Shown here: in pieces, positions 1 through 15,207 of the stretch
How positions within the stretch are numbered: the stretch's first letter is position 1
Layout of the letters: each line of letters begins with the position of its first letter
Assembly: GCA_019649035.1 (NCBI GenBank)
Contig: BMAT01013304.1
Span: forward strand, 56,501-77,874
Reading direction: 5' to 3'
Source: Elysia marginata
Taxonomy: Eukaryota > Mollusca > Gastropoda > Plakobranchidae
Length of the DNA: 21,374 nucleotides
Program-made: the position numbers and the translations under genes
Notes under the pieces: generated by a model
Database searches by the model: none
The model's input: only the letters and a program-made list of their open reading frames with translations
What the model was told of the DNA's origin: nothing

Positions 1-243
1 CTTCACTCTTTATTACATTAGTAAAGTAAAGATCGCCTTATCCGGATTAATTTGCTGAATACAAAGTGAAAAGGGGGCATGATTATAAGGATCTACTTGT
101 CTGTCAAAACGATTAAGTCCACATTGACTTATCAGTTTCTTATTTACAGAGAAACTATTACAAAGGGGAATGTTCTCAGAAAATAAGATCCACTTGAGCG
201 AAAATTGATTCATGCGAAGTCGACCCAAGTGAAGTCGACTGTA
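1..243 (-). repeat. Possible degraded pogo-like DNA element end
   Basis: Read on the minus strand, this stretch starts with TACAGTCGACTTC just inside position 243. It carries the 9-mer GAAGTCGAC (plus strand) twice, at 216-224 and 231-239. Near its far end is an ATCCGGATAA motif (around 42-50). Clusters of GTCGAC/TCCGGA next to a TACAGTC end are reminiscent of pogo/Tigger-type terminal regions. No transposase is readable, and the other end is not resolved before the window edge. The identification is weak and rests on motif memory only. Confidence 0.25.
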
Positions 244-905
244 AATAGTAAGCAAGTTCTGGCTTTATCAAAAACGATTTCATTAATAAAAAAAATATTT
301 AAAAATGATAAAAAAAACACAGCAAAACGAAATGTCTCCCAAGGTTGTTTCCTGTTTTAAATAAAAAAAAAAACAAAACAAGGAAAGCAATTAGTTATCA
401 TTAATGGTATCAGCACCATTGACCTCCCCTAATTTTGTTCCTTTTGTCTTTGGATTTACTTATCGATATTCTCATATTTTGACGTTACATAGACCCCCAA
501 AAGCATTTCCATATAAGCAGATTAGTTTACGTCGCATATGTGGAGATGTCCAGGGTAAATGAGTTGGAAGTTGGAAACTCTTTTTTTTTTTTTTTTTTTT
601 AGGAATCACCATTGAAAGTTTGTTTATCTTCTTTTCCATTATATTTTAAATTTTTAAAAATTGTGATATCTTTCAACAAAGTTTTGATAATTTTATGAAA
701 TTTTTTACATTTGGAAGCTAAGAAAATTGTCTTAATCAAACCAGCACTGCCTTTGAAAGTAAACACTGCAACATTCCACTCATTCACCCTGGACACCAGA
801 CATTTCGACTTGGCTGAAATTAGCTCCTGCAATAATTTTATGTTTTTTTTAAGGTTGCGATTAGCTATGATTTTCTTGACATTTGTTCACACAGTCTAAG
901 CTTAC
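244..905 (-). other. LRRC47 intron 4 (part), no gene
   Basis: This is the downstream part of the LRRC47 intron following the exon at 906-1032. It is AT-rich, with poly-A and poly-T runs. The open frames here (for example 599-832 on minus and 711-899 on plus) show no family resemblance, and nothing matches the expected LRRC47 C-terminus. The final exon(s) must therefore lie left of position 1. Confidence 0.7.
581..600. repeat. Poly-T run (20 T)
   Basis: An uninterrupted run of 20 T lies in the LRRC47 intron. On the minus (sense) strand it is poly-A, so it could be the tail of an old retroposed copy, but no body next to it is recognisable. Confidence 0.95.
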
Positions 906-6337
<5,432 letters not shown>

Positions 6338-8773
6338 GGTGTGACAAAAGCTTGAAATAATACCCTGCTGTGAAACTCCAGTCCAATCAAGTCTGTAGTG
6401 TTAGAAGAAAAAAGTCTTCGTTGAATTCAACTACCCGTATACAATGTTTTTGAAATTTTGGAACACACAGTTAGACAATAAAATATCATGAATTACATAT
6501 AGATTTTCTCGCTTTCTAAAAATGTTTATATATTTAATATTACATTAATTGGCCAACTATTGAAAACATTTCTAGAAATCATCAACTCTACAGAATTAAA
6601 AAGTTAGTAATTTGTTTTCGCTGTAAACTCCATAAGTTAAACAGGTTGTCGTCTTTAGCAGATTTAGAATTTGAATGTACCCAAAATGTTATCCTAGAAG
6701 CACCAATACTGTAGGTAGGATAAAATACCTTGCATATTCAACTTTAATATTACTTAGGTCTTTTCAAAGTGCCCATATTAGTTATTACAAGACTTTTATG
6801 GCGTGACCTAGGGTCTTTTTGCTGCTGCTCCCCCACGTCCTAGAAGTAGTAAATTATACTACACAGCCATTGACTTTTAAACGTTTATTTCTGATGACGT
6901 TTCTTCATGAGATCTACTTTAAAAATTGTTGGCTTAATTTTAATTGAGTCCCTACCTAAATACACCAAACAAAATTCTCAACTCCTCGACAGAATGAGAG
7001 CCAGGCGCATCATTTCTTTGTCAACTGTCATGTCTCCATTACAGACCTTGACCTACGGTATGTTTTGAGTTCAAGTTCTAAAATAAAGAAGTATTTTCAA
7101 AATCGTCTAAACCTGAGTACATGAGTACTAAAATCTTTATAATCATTACACACCGTCTAAATTTTAGATCTATCCATCTAGACCAGATCTAGAGCTATCT
7201 ATGTAGCCTACACAGTAATCGACTCTAGAGAAAATTTACCTAGGCCCGTGACTTTCCACTCAAACCTGACGTGTACTGCTATAAATAGGCTTTACCAATA
7301 GTGCTAAAAATAGTTTAAGCTGATAACTCGCCCAAGACGTACAGTTGAAGGAGTTGAACCAAACAAATTTCTATAACAGGGAAATATTTAATCACAGCCT
7401 CTGGGGAATGAAGAAACATAAATCTTAAACCACAAACTTAAATATATTCAATATCCATTGTCATTCGAGGCAAATTCTATATGAAATTATTAAACAGACT
7501 GTTGTCAAAATCGGCTTCTGCAGTGTCTATGTCTACATTTTATAGTATGCAATTACATCTTCGCTTATTAGGCTCAGTTAAACAAATGCCTGCATTTTAA
7601 ATCATATTCGCAAGCGATCATTATAACAAGGTTTGTAGACCATCAAGATTAAAAACGATGAAAATAATAAAGGAAAGAGGGTGGGATGCTCTGTCTTCTA
7701 TATTGTTTACATGCAGCGAAGCAAGACCCTAGGTCACGTGAGTGCTATTTTTATAGAAAACACCTGGATCTATTTGCACTGTACTTGCTGTTCTATATCC
7801 ATGCATATTGAGCGTCAACATAATACAAGTTTCTTATCTTTTTATTTTGGAAAAAAAACCTAGGTTTATATGAGCACTTAATTGGCTTCAACTTAAAAAT
7901 TTGTGTAAGGTGACCTGTCTAGATCCTGGCTATAATACATGCAATTTTTGCAATTTCGACTACCTTGCTTTTAAAATTGCTACCACTGCTTGCTTAGAAC
8001 TATAATAATAATGAGAAAGCTCTGAGTTTTCTGCTCTAGATATCTAGATTATCGAGTAGAAATCCTGCCGATCTAATCTTTAGATCCAACTTTGATGTTT
8101 AAACAATCACACCTAGAAATCTACCTAATCTACACCTGGCTGGTGTGGTGGGTTACTCTTCTTTGGTTAGACGTAGAGAACTAAATTTATTTTGTTTAAA
8201 TTGAAGCTCGTAAAATTAAATCCAAAACGCTCAGGTCTGCATCTAGACTGAATAACAAACTTGCAGGAGCACTGTGGCACAGGTTTTTCCTATTTCTGCT
8301 GCGTTGTGCAATAAGCCCTGACACTGTAGATCTACAGACACCCCACATCTGCTAGACCTAAACAAAATCCCACAGAGGGCCAGTTCTACTTTCACTTGCA
8401 ATTAATTACACGACAGTGCTCTCCCATTATAAAGGCAGCCTGTAAAAGTCCCCATTGACAGACCAAAATCCGACACGCCCCTGCCACTTCTTTCATAAGT
8501 TAACTGTGACAAACAAACAACAACACAAATTAGAGATGCATAAAGATAAAAAGAAACTAAAATACAAAACCAAGTATGTCCTCACAAGATAATTATTTCC
8601 TACTCAAGAGACTGATCTTTTCTTGAATTTACCAATACAACGAGACTGTCAGGTAGCACCACATGGGTAGCGTGCTTAGAGTCTGCACAAACTAGAATAG
8701 GGCTAACTATTTTACTTAAACTAATGCCAGATGATGCCAGTGCTAATCGTCTGGCAAACCCCTATTCATGGTC
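6338..8773. other. Upstream region of LRRC47, no gene seen
   Basis: This 2.4 kb carries no supported coding sequence; the small open frame at 7681-7863 has no family resemblance. It must include the LRRC47 promoter and any 5' untranslated exon, but I could not place a transcription start. It holds the inverted repeat pair at 6802/7722 and many short TCTAGA/AGATCT motifs (for example 7167-7195, 8036-8050 and 8328-8337). Confidence 0.6.
6802..7737. repeat. Inverted repeat pair CGTGACCTAGGGTCTT
   Basis: The 16-mer CGTGACCTAGGGTCTT at 6802-6817 recurs exactly in inverted orientation at 7722-7737. A weaker match continues inward (TTTGCTGCTG against GCTTCGCTGC). The arms enclose about 0.9 kb without coding sequence. 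They could be ends of a non-autonomous DNA element, though no target duplication is visible outside them. They could instead be a repeated regulatory motif: TGACCT next to GGGTC resembles nuclear-receptor half sites, and the right copy overlaps CACGTG at 7735-7740. Confidence 0.4.
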
Positions 8774-8789
8774 TTTTTTATTATATATA

Positions 8790-9390
8790 TTAAGTGCCTT
8801 CTTCGGTCCGAAAATTGGCCACCATGACACTCCATTCCTCTCTACTCTCAGCTTTCCGTTTGATTTCTCCATGTACGATAGTGGGTCCATTGCTTGATGT
8901 CGTCAGTCCAGCTCATTTTAGGGCGTTCTCTAGGCCTACCCCTTCTGCCCTCAATTCTGCCCTTCAAGTCTAGCAGCAAGAGGTTTTCCGAGCCTTCCCT
9001 TATAACATGACTAGCGTAGCGCAATTTCCTCTTTATCAGCTGGTCTAGCAGTCTTTCTGTTACATCCGCCGCTTGTAGTACCTCTTTGTTGGTCTTGTGC
9101 TCCTTCCAAGATATTCTCAAGACTCTTCTGTAGCACCGCATTTCAAAGGACTTTATTTATTATTTGATTGCCTTTGTGAAGGTCCATGTTTTACACCTAT
9201 AGTTAAAAACTGAGAAGACATAACATTGTAGAATCCTTTTTTTCGTGTCTATGTTTATAATCCTTCGAAGTTTCCAAAACTTTGCCCTCGCCTTTTCTGT
9301 TCTTATGTCGATTTCTTTCTCCATTGAGACATTTTCTATTACATGTAGTAGCCTATATGCCTCAGATACTGATACTTTATCACTTGCTCC
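8790..9390 (-). pseudogene. LINE C-terminal region
   Basis: The readable blocks are CYVFSVFNYRCKTWTFTKAI, then RCYRRVLRISWKEHKTNKEV, LDQLIKRKLRYASHVIREGS and GRRGRPRERPKMSWTDDIKQ. This is the standard C-terminal sequence after the RT in this LINE group (YG.E.W, RR.LRI.W, GH..R, GRRG.GR..SW). A one-base shift near 8860 moves the final WSVMVANFRTEEGT stretch into another frame. Confidence 0.88.
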
Positions 9391-10300
9391 TTCAACTAGT
9401 ATGGATAATTTCTTTTTCTCTTTTCCGATACGTATGCATAGTTTTTGTCTTTTTGGCATTCATTTCCATCCCGTATGTTTTGCAGCTTTCGGCTTTACTG
9501 TCGAGCATCTGCTGGAGGCTCTCAGGTGTCTCTACCATAATAACTGTATCGTCAGCATATCTCACATTTGTAATATTTTTGCTGTTCAAAGAAATCCCTC
9601 TTATTTCCTCCAGGGCTTCTTGCAAAATGGATTTTGCTGTACAGGTTGAAGAGGGCTGGCAAGAGAATGCATCTTTGTCTGACGCCTCTCAAGATGTTGA
9701 TATCCACTGTAGTTCCTTAATTTGTTTTCACCTTTGCCTTTTGGTTCCAGTACAATTCTGCAATGAGTCTTCTCTCATGGTCTGGTACTCCTGCTTTTGT
9801 CAAAACTTGTATCAGTTTCGTATGGTTCACCCTGTCAAACTCCTTGGTACATGTATAATCAATGAAGCATATGAAGAGATCTTTCTGGTGTGCAGCTATT
9901 TGTTCGCTGATGTTTCTATAGAGAAATATGCCATCCTGAGTGCCCTTTCTCTTTCTAAATCCCAGTTGTGTCTCGTCAAGATGTCTATCAATGATTGTAT
10001 TTATCCTCTCCATGATGATTTTTAAAAGAATTATTGAGGTGTGTGAGATTAGACTGATTTTACGGTGGTCTGAGCACTTTGTCGTTTTGTCGACTTTCGG
10101 AATAGGGATGTATACACCAACTGTGAATTCCTTAAGTAGTGTTCCGGGCGTATAAATGTCATTGATAAGGATCCGCAATTGCTCCTTTCCATTTCAGCAT
10201 AGTGCTTGGAGGAGTTCCGCCGGTATTTCATCTTCTCCTGGGGATTTCCCTTTGGCTGGGCTGTTAATTGCCCTTTCCATCTCTTCCGTTGTTATTTCTG
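9391..10300 (-). pseudogene. LINE reverse transcriptase domain
   Basis: The RT blocks in order are: GKSPGEDEIPAELLQ (about 10235), VYIPIPKVDKTTKCSDHRKI, TQLGFRKRKGTQDGIF, motif A within CFIDYTCTKEFDRVNH (catalytic Asp kept), RGVRQRCILSPALFN (the usual Gly after Gln is Arg), and an intact YADD box at 9548-9559 within NVRYADDTVIM. Stops and shifts separate the blocks, so it is inactive despite the intact YADD. Confidence 0.88.
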
Positions 10301-10678
10301 ATATCTCATCTGTCGTCTATAATTGGCGTTGACTCTCTGATATCATTGTACAGTTCCTCTCCGGTATTATATTCCTCCCATCTTCTTAAAATAATTATCT
10401 GTGTCGCCTCGAAGTATTTCTCCTTAGCTGCTCTTAATGCCTAGGTTTACATTGCTTTTCGGTGTCAGCATCTCTTTGATTTTCTGATGCGTTTTGTTGG
10501 AATGGCATCTGTCCAGTACTTGAATTTCAGTACAGAGGTACTCTTCTTTCACTTTGCGACACTCTCTTTGTATCATTCCTGTTAGGTCCTTTTACTCCGA
10601 GTGGCTTTAGCTGTCTTTCCTGTTTCTTTTTTCCTCCATGAGGTTTAGAATGTCCTCCGTCATCCATTGTTGTTTCCT
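10301..10678 (-). pseudogene. LINE linker between EN and RT
   Basis: Fragments such as SWRKKETGKTAKATRSKRT, YKESRKVKEEYLCTEIQVLD and EILRGDTDNYF match the charged linker that joins EN and RT in this group. Stops and frame changes are frequent. Confidence 0.7.
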
Positions 10679-11313
10679 TTATCTTCTTTTCTTTCCTATC
10701 GTTTTTGTGGCTGATTCTTTTATTGTATCCTTGATTTTGCTCCACCTTAGGTCGATGTCTATTTCCTTTTCCTGATACATACTGATGTTTGCATCAGTTG
10801 TTTTTGTATAGTCTTCTTTGATCGTATTAAGAGCCTCCAGGTTCCATCTAACGGGTGTCGACTTTCGTCCCTGTGCCTTCAGTTTTGTCCTCGTTATTAT
10901 CACCACCGGTTTGTGATCGGACGCGCACTCAGCACTTTGTCTTACTTTTGAGTTAAGTATGCCATTACAATATCTTTGGTTACAGAGTATGTAGTCGATC
11001 TGGTTTCGGCAGCGGTCTCCTGGTGACACCCATGTGTGTCTTGAGGACTGCTTTTGTTCGAGTCAAGTGTTGGTAACGGCAAGGTCGTTTCTTCGGCAAT
11101 ATTTTACCGCTGTCGTATTTCCCAGTCCGTATGGTCCAACAATTTTCTCCTCCCTTGCACTTCCAACTTTGGCAGAGTCTCCACAGATTAAAACATTGTC
11201 GTTCCATTTTTTTTATAAAACATCTGAAATATCGTCATAAAACTGTTCAATATCTTCCTCACTATAGTGGGTTGTTAATGCATAGATTTGGAGGATCAGT
11301 GCGTCATGGTGTT
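10679..11313 (-). pseudogene. LINE endonuclease domain, C-terminal part
   Basis: The readable parts are LILQIYALTTHYSEEDIEQF (about 11240-11300), EKIVGPYGLGNTT, HTWVSPGDRCRNQIDYILCN and ECASDHKPVVI. NQIDYI and SDH are the conserved late motifs of APE-type LINE endonucleases, and the catalytic Asp/His of SDH are kept. This part is separated from its N-terminal half by the LTR at 11314-11816. Confidence 0.86.
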
Positions 11314-11816
11314 TGTTGGGAGCGAAAGAGTTAATAAAAGAACAAATGTATTTAGCCGTAGCGAGAGAGTTAATATAATAATTTTTGATGATTGTGCTGA
11401 TAGTAGTATAAGTTGACTGGGTGTGCATGCTTTGACCTTCGTGTGGGAGTGAGTTTAATTTAGTGAGCGCGGATCAGCGGGTGTATATAGTTTGGAGGAC
11501 TTGCTGGACTCGGGGCCTTGGATTGAAGCCGCGGAGAGGGACGTTAGAGGGACCTACGCTACCCTGTCAAGTACCCGTGCCAAGTGCCAGTGTCATAAGT
11601 ATTTTGTATCGGGGACCCTCGTGGTCGTTTTGTATTTCTCTATTTTGATTTTCAACTTTAAAGTAATAAATGTAAAGCTGCCTTTTAGAACTGCCTTATT
11701 GTTTTAATTTAACGCAAGTTAAATATGTCTCTGTTTTGCATGTAACTACGCAGTAGCCAATAAATGAAAGGTTAAACCCTAACGCTTAGTTTTAGCGGGT
11801 CACCCAATCTCTAACA
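11314..11816 (+). mobile_element. Solo LTR (503 bp) with 5-bp target duplication GTGTT
   Basis: The unit starts TGTTGGGAG and ends CTCTAACA, giving imperfect inverted ends TGTT...AACA. GTGTT lies immediately before it (11309-11313) and is repeated immediately after it (11817-11821), as expected for integrase-mediated insertion with a 5-bp duplication. Inside are a TATA-like GTGTATATAG (about 11481-11490) and AATAAA-type hexamers near 11665 and 11760, in the order expected of an LTR read on plus. No gag-pol or second LTR is present, so it is a solo LTR left by recombination. A Ty3/gypsy-type source is likely but not proven. Confidence 0.85.
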
Positions 11817-11821
11817 GTGTT

Positions 11822-12120
11822 CTTCCATCCAACTTGCCTAAGATAATCCTTTCCGTGTGAGTTTCATAAAACTTGATAGACTTTGGTGCTTTCTGGCTTA
11901 AGAATAAGATAAATGCCACACCCTTTCTGTGCTCTTCTTACCTCTCGAGTGAATTACCCTGTAAGTGTTCTGAGCCTTCAACGTTGAAGTTCTGACATCT
12001 CCAGTTTCTGGATTCCAAGAATGTCCAAGTCCAAGTTCTTCATTTCCTGCATGACACAACTGAGGGCTCCTGGTTCGTTGAGCGTCCTCACGTTCCATGT
12101 TCCATTTTTTTCCTGTAGCT
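11822..12120 (-). pseudogene. LINE endonuclease domain, N-terminal part
   Basis: On minus, TWNVRTLNEPGALSCVMQEM followed by KNLDLDILGIQKLEMSEL is the N-terminal block of the endonuclease (GTWNVRTL...NLDILG..E.RW). A later GCGIYLILKPESTKVYQVL block shows the sequence continuing toward the LTR junction. Removing the LTR and one GTGTT copy rejoins the reading toward the DALILQIYA block, apart from small indels. Confidence 0.82.
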
Positions 12121-12267
12121 GGATGACAACATGGCTGACACCTGTTGGCTCTCAGCTCCGGCTCAGAGAATAGTCTGAAATCCGTAAGATCTACCGTGTA
12201 AACGTGACCGTTTATGTTCTCACATTGTGATAATGGACTAATATTTAAAAATATTCTTCAATTTAAA
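12121..12267. other. Junction between two head-to-head LINEs
   Basis: About 150 bases separate the readable 5' ends of the two LINEs. The stretch includes an AATATTTAAAAATATT palindrome (about 12239-12254). I see no gene or promoter motif that can be supported. Parts are probably the 5' untranslated ends of the two elements. Confidence 0.5.
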
Positions 12268-13350
12268 ATGAAAGTCAAACAATCGGATTTTAAAATAGCC
12301 ACTTTTAATGTCAGAACACTACAAGGCGAAGTGCGACAGCAACAACTAGCAGACGATGTGTGTGACTACAAAGTGGATGTGTAATGCGTGCAGGAAACGA
12401 AACTTACAAATGGACTAGACCATGGTTTTAAAAAATGGACGTTTGATTTGTTTACCAACTTCGAATAGATTTTACAGATGTGGTTCCGTTGTTAATACAA
12501 AATGGAGTGATAGAATATCCCGAGTGTAGAGAGTATTCAACCGCATAGCAGTGTTACAATTAAAAGTACATGAAACCGATAAACATGCACCATCTTTATT
12601 TACTATGATAAACGTTAACGCCCCAACCTGACAAAGAAGTGACAAATATCCAGATGAAAAAGACCAATTCTATAAAGACCTAGAGAATACGCTAAAACAT
12701 AGGCAACAATACTTTTTTTAAATAATAGCAGGGGATTTCAACGCCAAATTTGGTAAGCGCAGTAAAGGAGAAACTAGTCCTGAAAATACTCGAAAGGCAG
12801 AAGAAACGAAAACGGGACAAAATTAGTTAAACTATGTGGAAGTAAAAAATTATTTATTACTAACAGCGCCTTCCCCCACCCTTCCAAGCATACAACAACC
12901 TGGACAGGGCACAGACAAGATCCAGACACAGGTAATACAGTGCCTATATACAACCAAATCGATTTTATTAGTTGCCAGGGGCGATTCAAGCATCTTTTTA
13001 CAAACGCAAGATCATACGGTGGGACCACCCTTTCCTCGGACCACAAAATTGAAATCACAACATTCGAACTTGAGTGGTGTAAAGTGTGGCGTAAAACTAA
13101 GCACACAACGAATAGCAGAAACAAAGCGAACATCACCAATGTTGTCAACAATCAGGAATGTCGAGCCAAATATGAACAACAACTCGACACACGGCCAAAT
13201 AAATCTAGACAACACACTAATTGAGACATGGCAACTGGTTAAGCGAGTGATTGTCGACGCGGCAAAAGAGACTTTAGGAGAAATCACAAAAATCAGGCTA
13301 ACAGAACACCAGACGAAACTATAACTAACCTGTCGACTGAACAAAAACAG
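12268..13350 (+). pseudogene. Endonuclease domain of second LINE
   Basis: The start MKVKQSDFKIATFNVRTLQG (12268-12327) is the EN N-terminal block. CVQETKL (about 12388) supplies the catalytic Glu motif. GDFNAKFG (about 12731-12755) is the conserved Asp-Asn motif. NQIDFI (about 12955) and SSDHKIEI (about 13036) are the late EN motifs. The frames change several times, with stops after VDV (12381) and elsewhere. Confidence 0.84.
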
Positions 13351-13590
13351 CTTAGGATAAGAATAGATAACACCAGAGACAAACAAAATTAGCTAAAACT
13401 CAAGCAAGAAAGGAACGAAATACTACATCAGATTAGCAAACGCGTACAGGATCTAAGAAACGACGAACAGGACATAAAAGCAAACTCTATAGTCAATGCT
13501 AAAAATGGCAATGTTATGTTCTGAGCGGTCAAAGCTCTAAACCCGAAAACGTATGAAAACCCCCAGGTTGAAGATAGCAAAGGCAAAATA

Positions 13591-14500
13591 ATGGCCAACC
13601 GTAATGAAATACTACAGACTGTAACAGGCCATTTCAGAGGTAATTTCAAAGACGAGATCAACAGAGATATACCACCATTTCAAAGAACACCCAGAACGCC
13701 TCGAAGACCTGTCTCAAAAGATGAGGTCAGAAAAAGTTTCAAACGGCTTAAAAACAACAAAACCTCTGGAGAAGACCAGATTCAATCGGAGCTTCTAAAA
13801 TGTACCCCACCCATTTTAGACAAAAAATAGCCAATATTATTAACAATGCATTTGAAACACATGCAACCTGGACATTAACTCCGGGGTACTTATTGCCATC
13901 CAAAAAAAAACCGGGAAAAGCTAAAGGACCACCAAACAACCTAAGGCCCATAACACTTCTAAACACCATCAGAAAAAGCCTGTCCCTAATAACACCTGAT
14001 AGAATAAGACCCGCCGTAGAGCAATACCTCGCATGTAGTCAAAGTGGTTTCAGGCCAGACAGAAGCACATCCGATGTAATATGGACCCACAATGGTTAGC
14101 GGCAAAAACAAATATAGAAGACATAACTATCAAAATAACAGGAATCGGTATGCCAGCAGAATTTGACACCATTAACAGAAAAGTTCTGCCTAAAATCTTC
14201 TAAGAAATAGTCAAAGAAGACGAACTCAGACTTATTCAATTTCTCCTTAGTAACACACAAATAAATACGAGAATAAACAAAGCTGATAAAGAAGTTCCCT
14301 TCACCAGCAACGTCGGCACGCTTTGTGGTGATGGTCTAAGTCCAGTATTATTTTACTATTTGGAACATGCTCTTAAAAGTGTTAGAAAGATAATAGGCGA
14401 GCCCAAGACTCCTATAGATAATATTATTCCCAGAGAAATCGCCTATGCTGACGAAGTGGTCTTTATCGGTGCACATCAACAATGATCAAATTTAAATAGA
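13591..14500 (+). pseudogene. Reverse transcriptase domain of second LINE
   Basis: The blocks are SGEDQIQSELLK (about 13766), NNLRPITLLNTI (13937), CSQSGFRPDRSTSDV (14034), then motif A and SNVGTLCGDGLSPVLFYY. The motif A segment reads TGIGMPAEFDTINR, with Gly (14147-14149) where the catalytic Asp belongs. The YADD box reads YADE (14441-14455), so a second catalytic Asp is also changed. Together with stops, this marks a long-dead copy. Confidence 0.85.
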
Positions 14501-14519
14501 ACTAGAAAAAAAAATTCAA

Positions 14520-15207
14520 TCTTAAAGTAAACGTGGATAGAACAGAGCTAAAATCACTGAGAAAAGAAGAGAATGGGTGGGGATCAGCAAAGAAAGTTGG
14601 ATCCCTGATTGGCGACACAGGATGTTGACAGGAGGAAAAAGCTTTCAAATGTAGCATTAAACAAGTTTGGATCAGCAAAGACAAAGTAAAGCGAAACATA
14701 AAAGTCAAACTCTATAATGCACTCGTTAAATCTATCCCCACAGACAACTGTGGTACATGGGCTCTCTCACAGGCGAGTCATCCAAACTATATGCCTTCTA
14801 TAGAAAACAAACTCGTCAAGTATTGAAAATCCGCTACCCCACAAAAATAAAAAACAAATCATTAAATAAGATATGCAACGAGAAACCATTTTCAATGCAC
14901 GTTGTCGAGAGTCGTTGGCGTCTCTTCGGCCACATTCTTAGGAGATACATAGACATTCCGGCCAATTAAGCCATGCAGGCGTACTTCAACCAAATGGCAT
15001 GCAGATCTCGTGGAAGACCAACAACCACACTACGGTACCTGTAAATGTAATAATAAACACAAAGAACTCTCACAAGCTTACCCCCATATGAAACTCAAAA
15101 CTTCAAACGATCTACAAACCATGAGACTGTTGGCACAAGACCGGAACGAGTGGAGAACGTTTACACGGAGGATCACTGAGTTGCGGCGAACAGCGGATAA
15201 GTCATAA
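14520..15207 (+). pseudogene. C-terminal region of second LINE
   Basis: The blocks are KKVGSLIGDTGC (about 14590), VKRNIKVKLYNALVKSIPTD (14690), WGLSHR/GSLTGE after a shift, KQTRQVLKIRYPTKIKNKSL (about 14806), VESRWRLFGHILRRYIDIPA (14904-14966) and LLAQDRNEWRTFTRRITELR (about 15130-15190). This is the usual tail of RT-bearing LINE proteins. Confidence 0.84.

Larger units (their letters stand above)
8774..12120 (-). mobile_element. EN-RT non-LTR retrotransposon, near full length, dead, split by a solo LTR
   Basis: On the minus strand the order is apurinic-type endonuclease, linker, reverse transcriptase, then the C-terminal region. This is the single-ORF layout of LINEs often mis-annotated in databases as craniofacial development protein 2-like plus RT. 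The N-terminus begins near 12110 (TWNVRTL block). The ORF end is readable to a stop at 8790-8792 (WSVMVANFRTEEGT), followed by a short AT-rich tail TATATATAATAAAAAA (about 8789-8774). Frameshifts and stops are scattered throughout. Without the inserted LTR the element is about 2.85 kb, close to full length, although the 5' boundary is only approximate. Confidence 0.88.
12268..15207 (+). mobile_element. Second EN-RT non-LTR retrotransposon, near full length, dead
   Basis: On plus the order is endonuclease (from ATG at 12268), linker, reverse transcriptase, then a C-terminal region ending at stop 15205-15207. It belongs to a different family from the minus-strand LINE: the RT blocks (NNLRPITLLN, CSQSGFRPDRSTSDV) and C-terminus (WRLFGHILRRYIDIPAN) differ. 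At roughly 2.9 kb it is close to the full length of a single-ORF element. Frameshifts and stops occur every few hundred bases. The 3' boundary beyond 15207 is not identified. Confidence 0.86.

Noticed and set aside
7681-7863. Small plus-strand open frame MGCSVFYIVYMQ...
   Set aside because: No conserved features; the length is within chance for AT-rich sequence.
9282-10025. Plus-strand open frame of 247 codons with hydrophobic stretches
   Set aside because: It is the antisense shadow of the minus-strand LINE reverse transcriptase; the minus strand shows the RT motifs.
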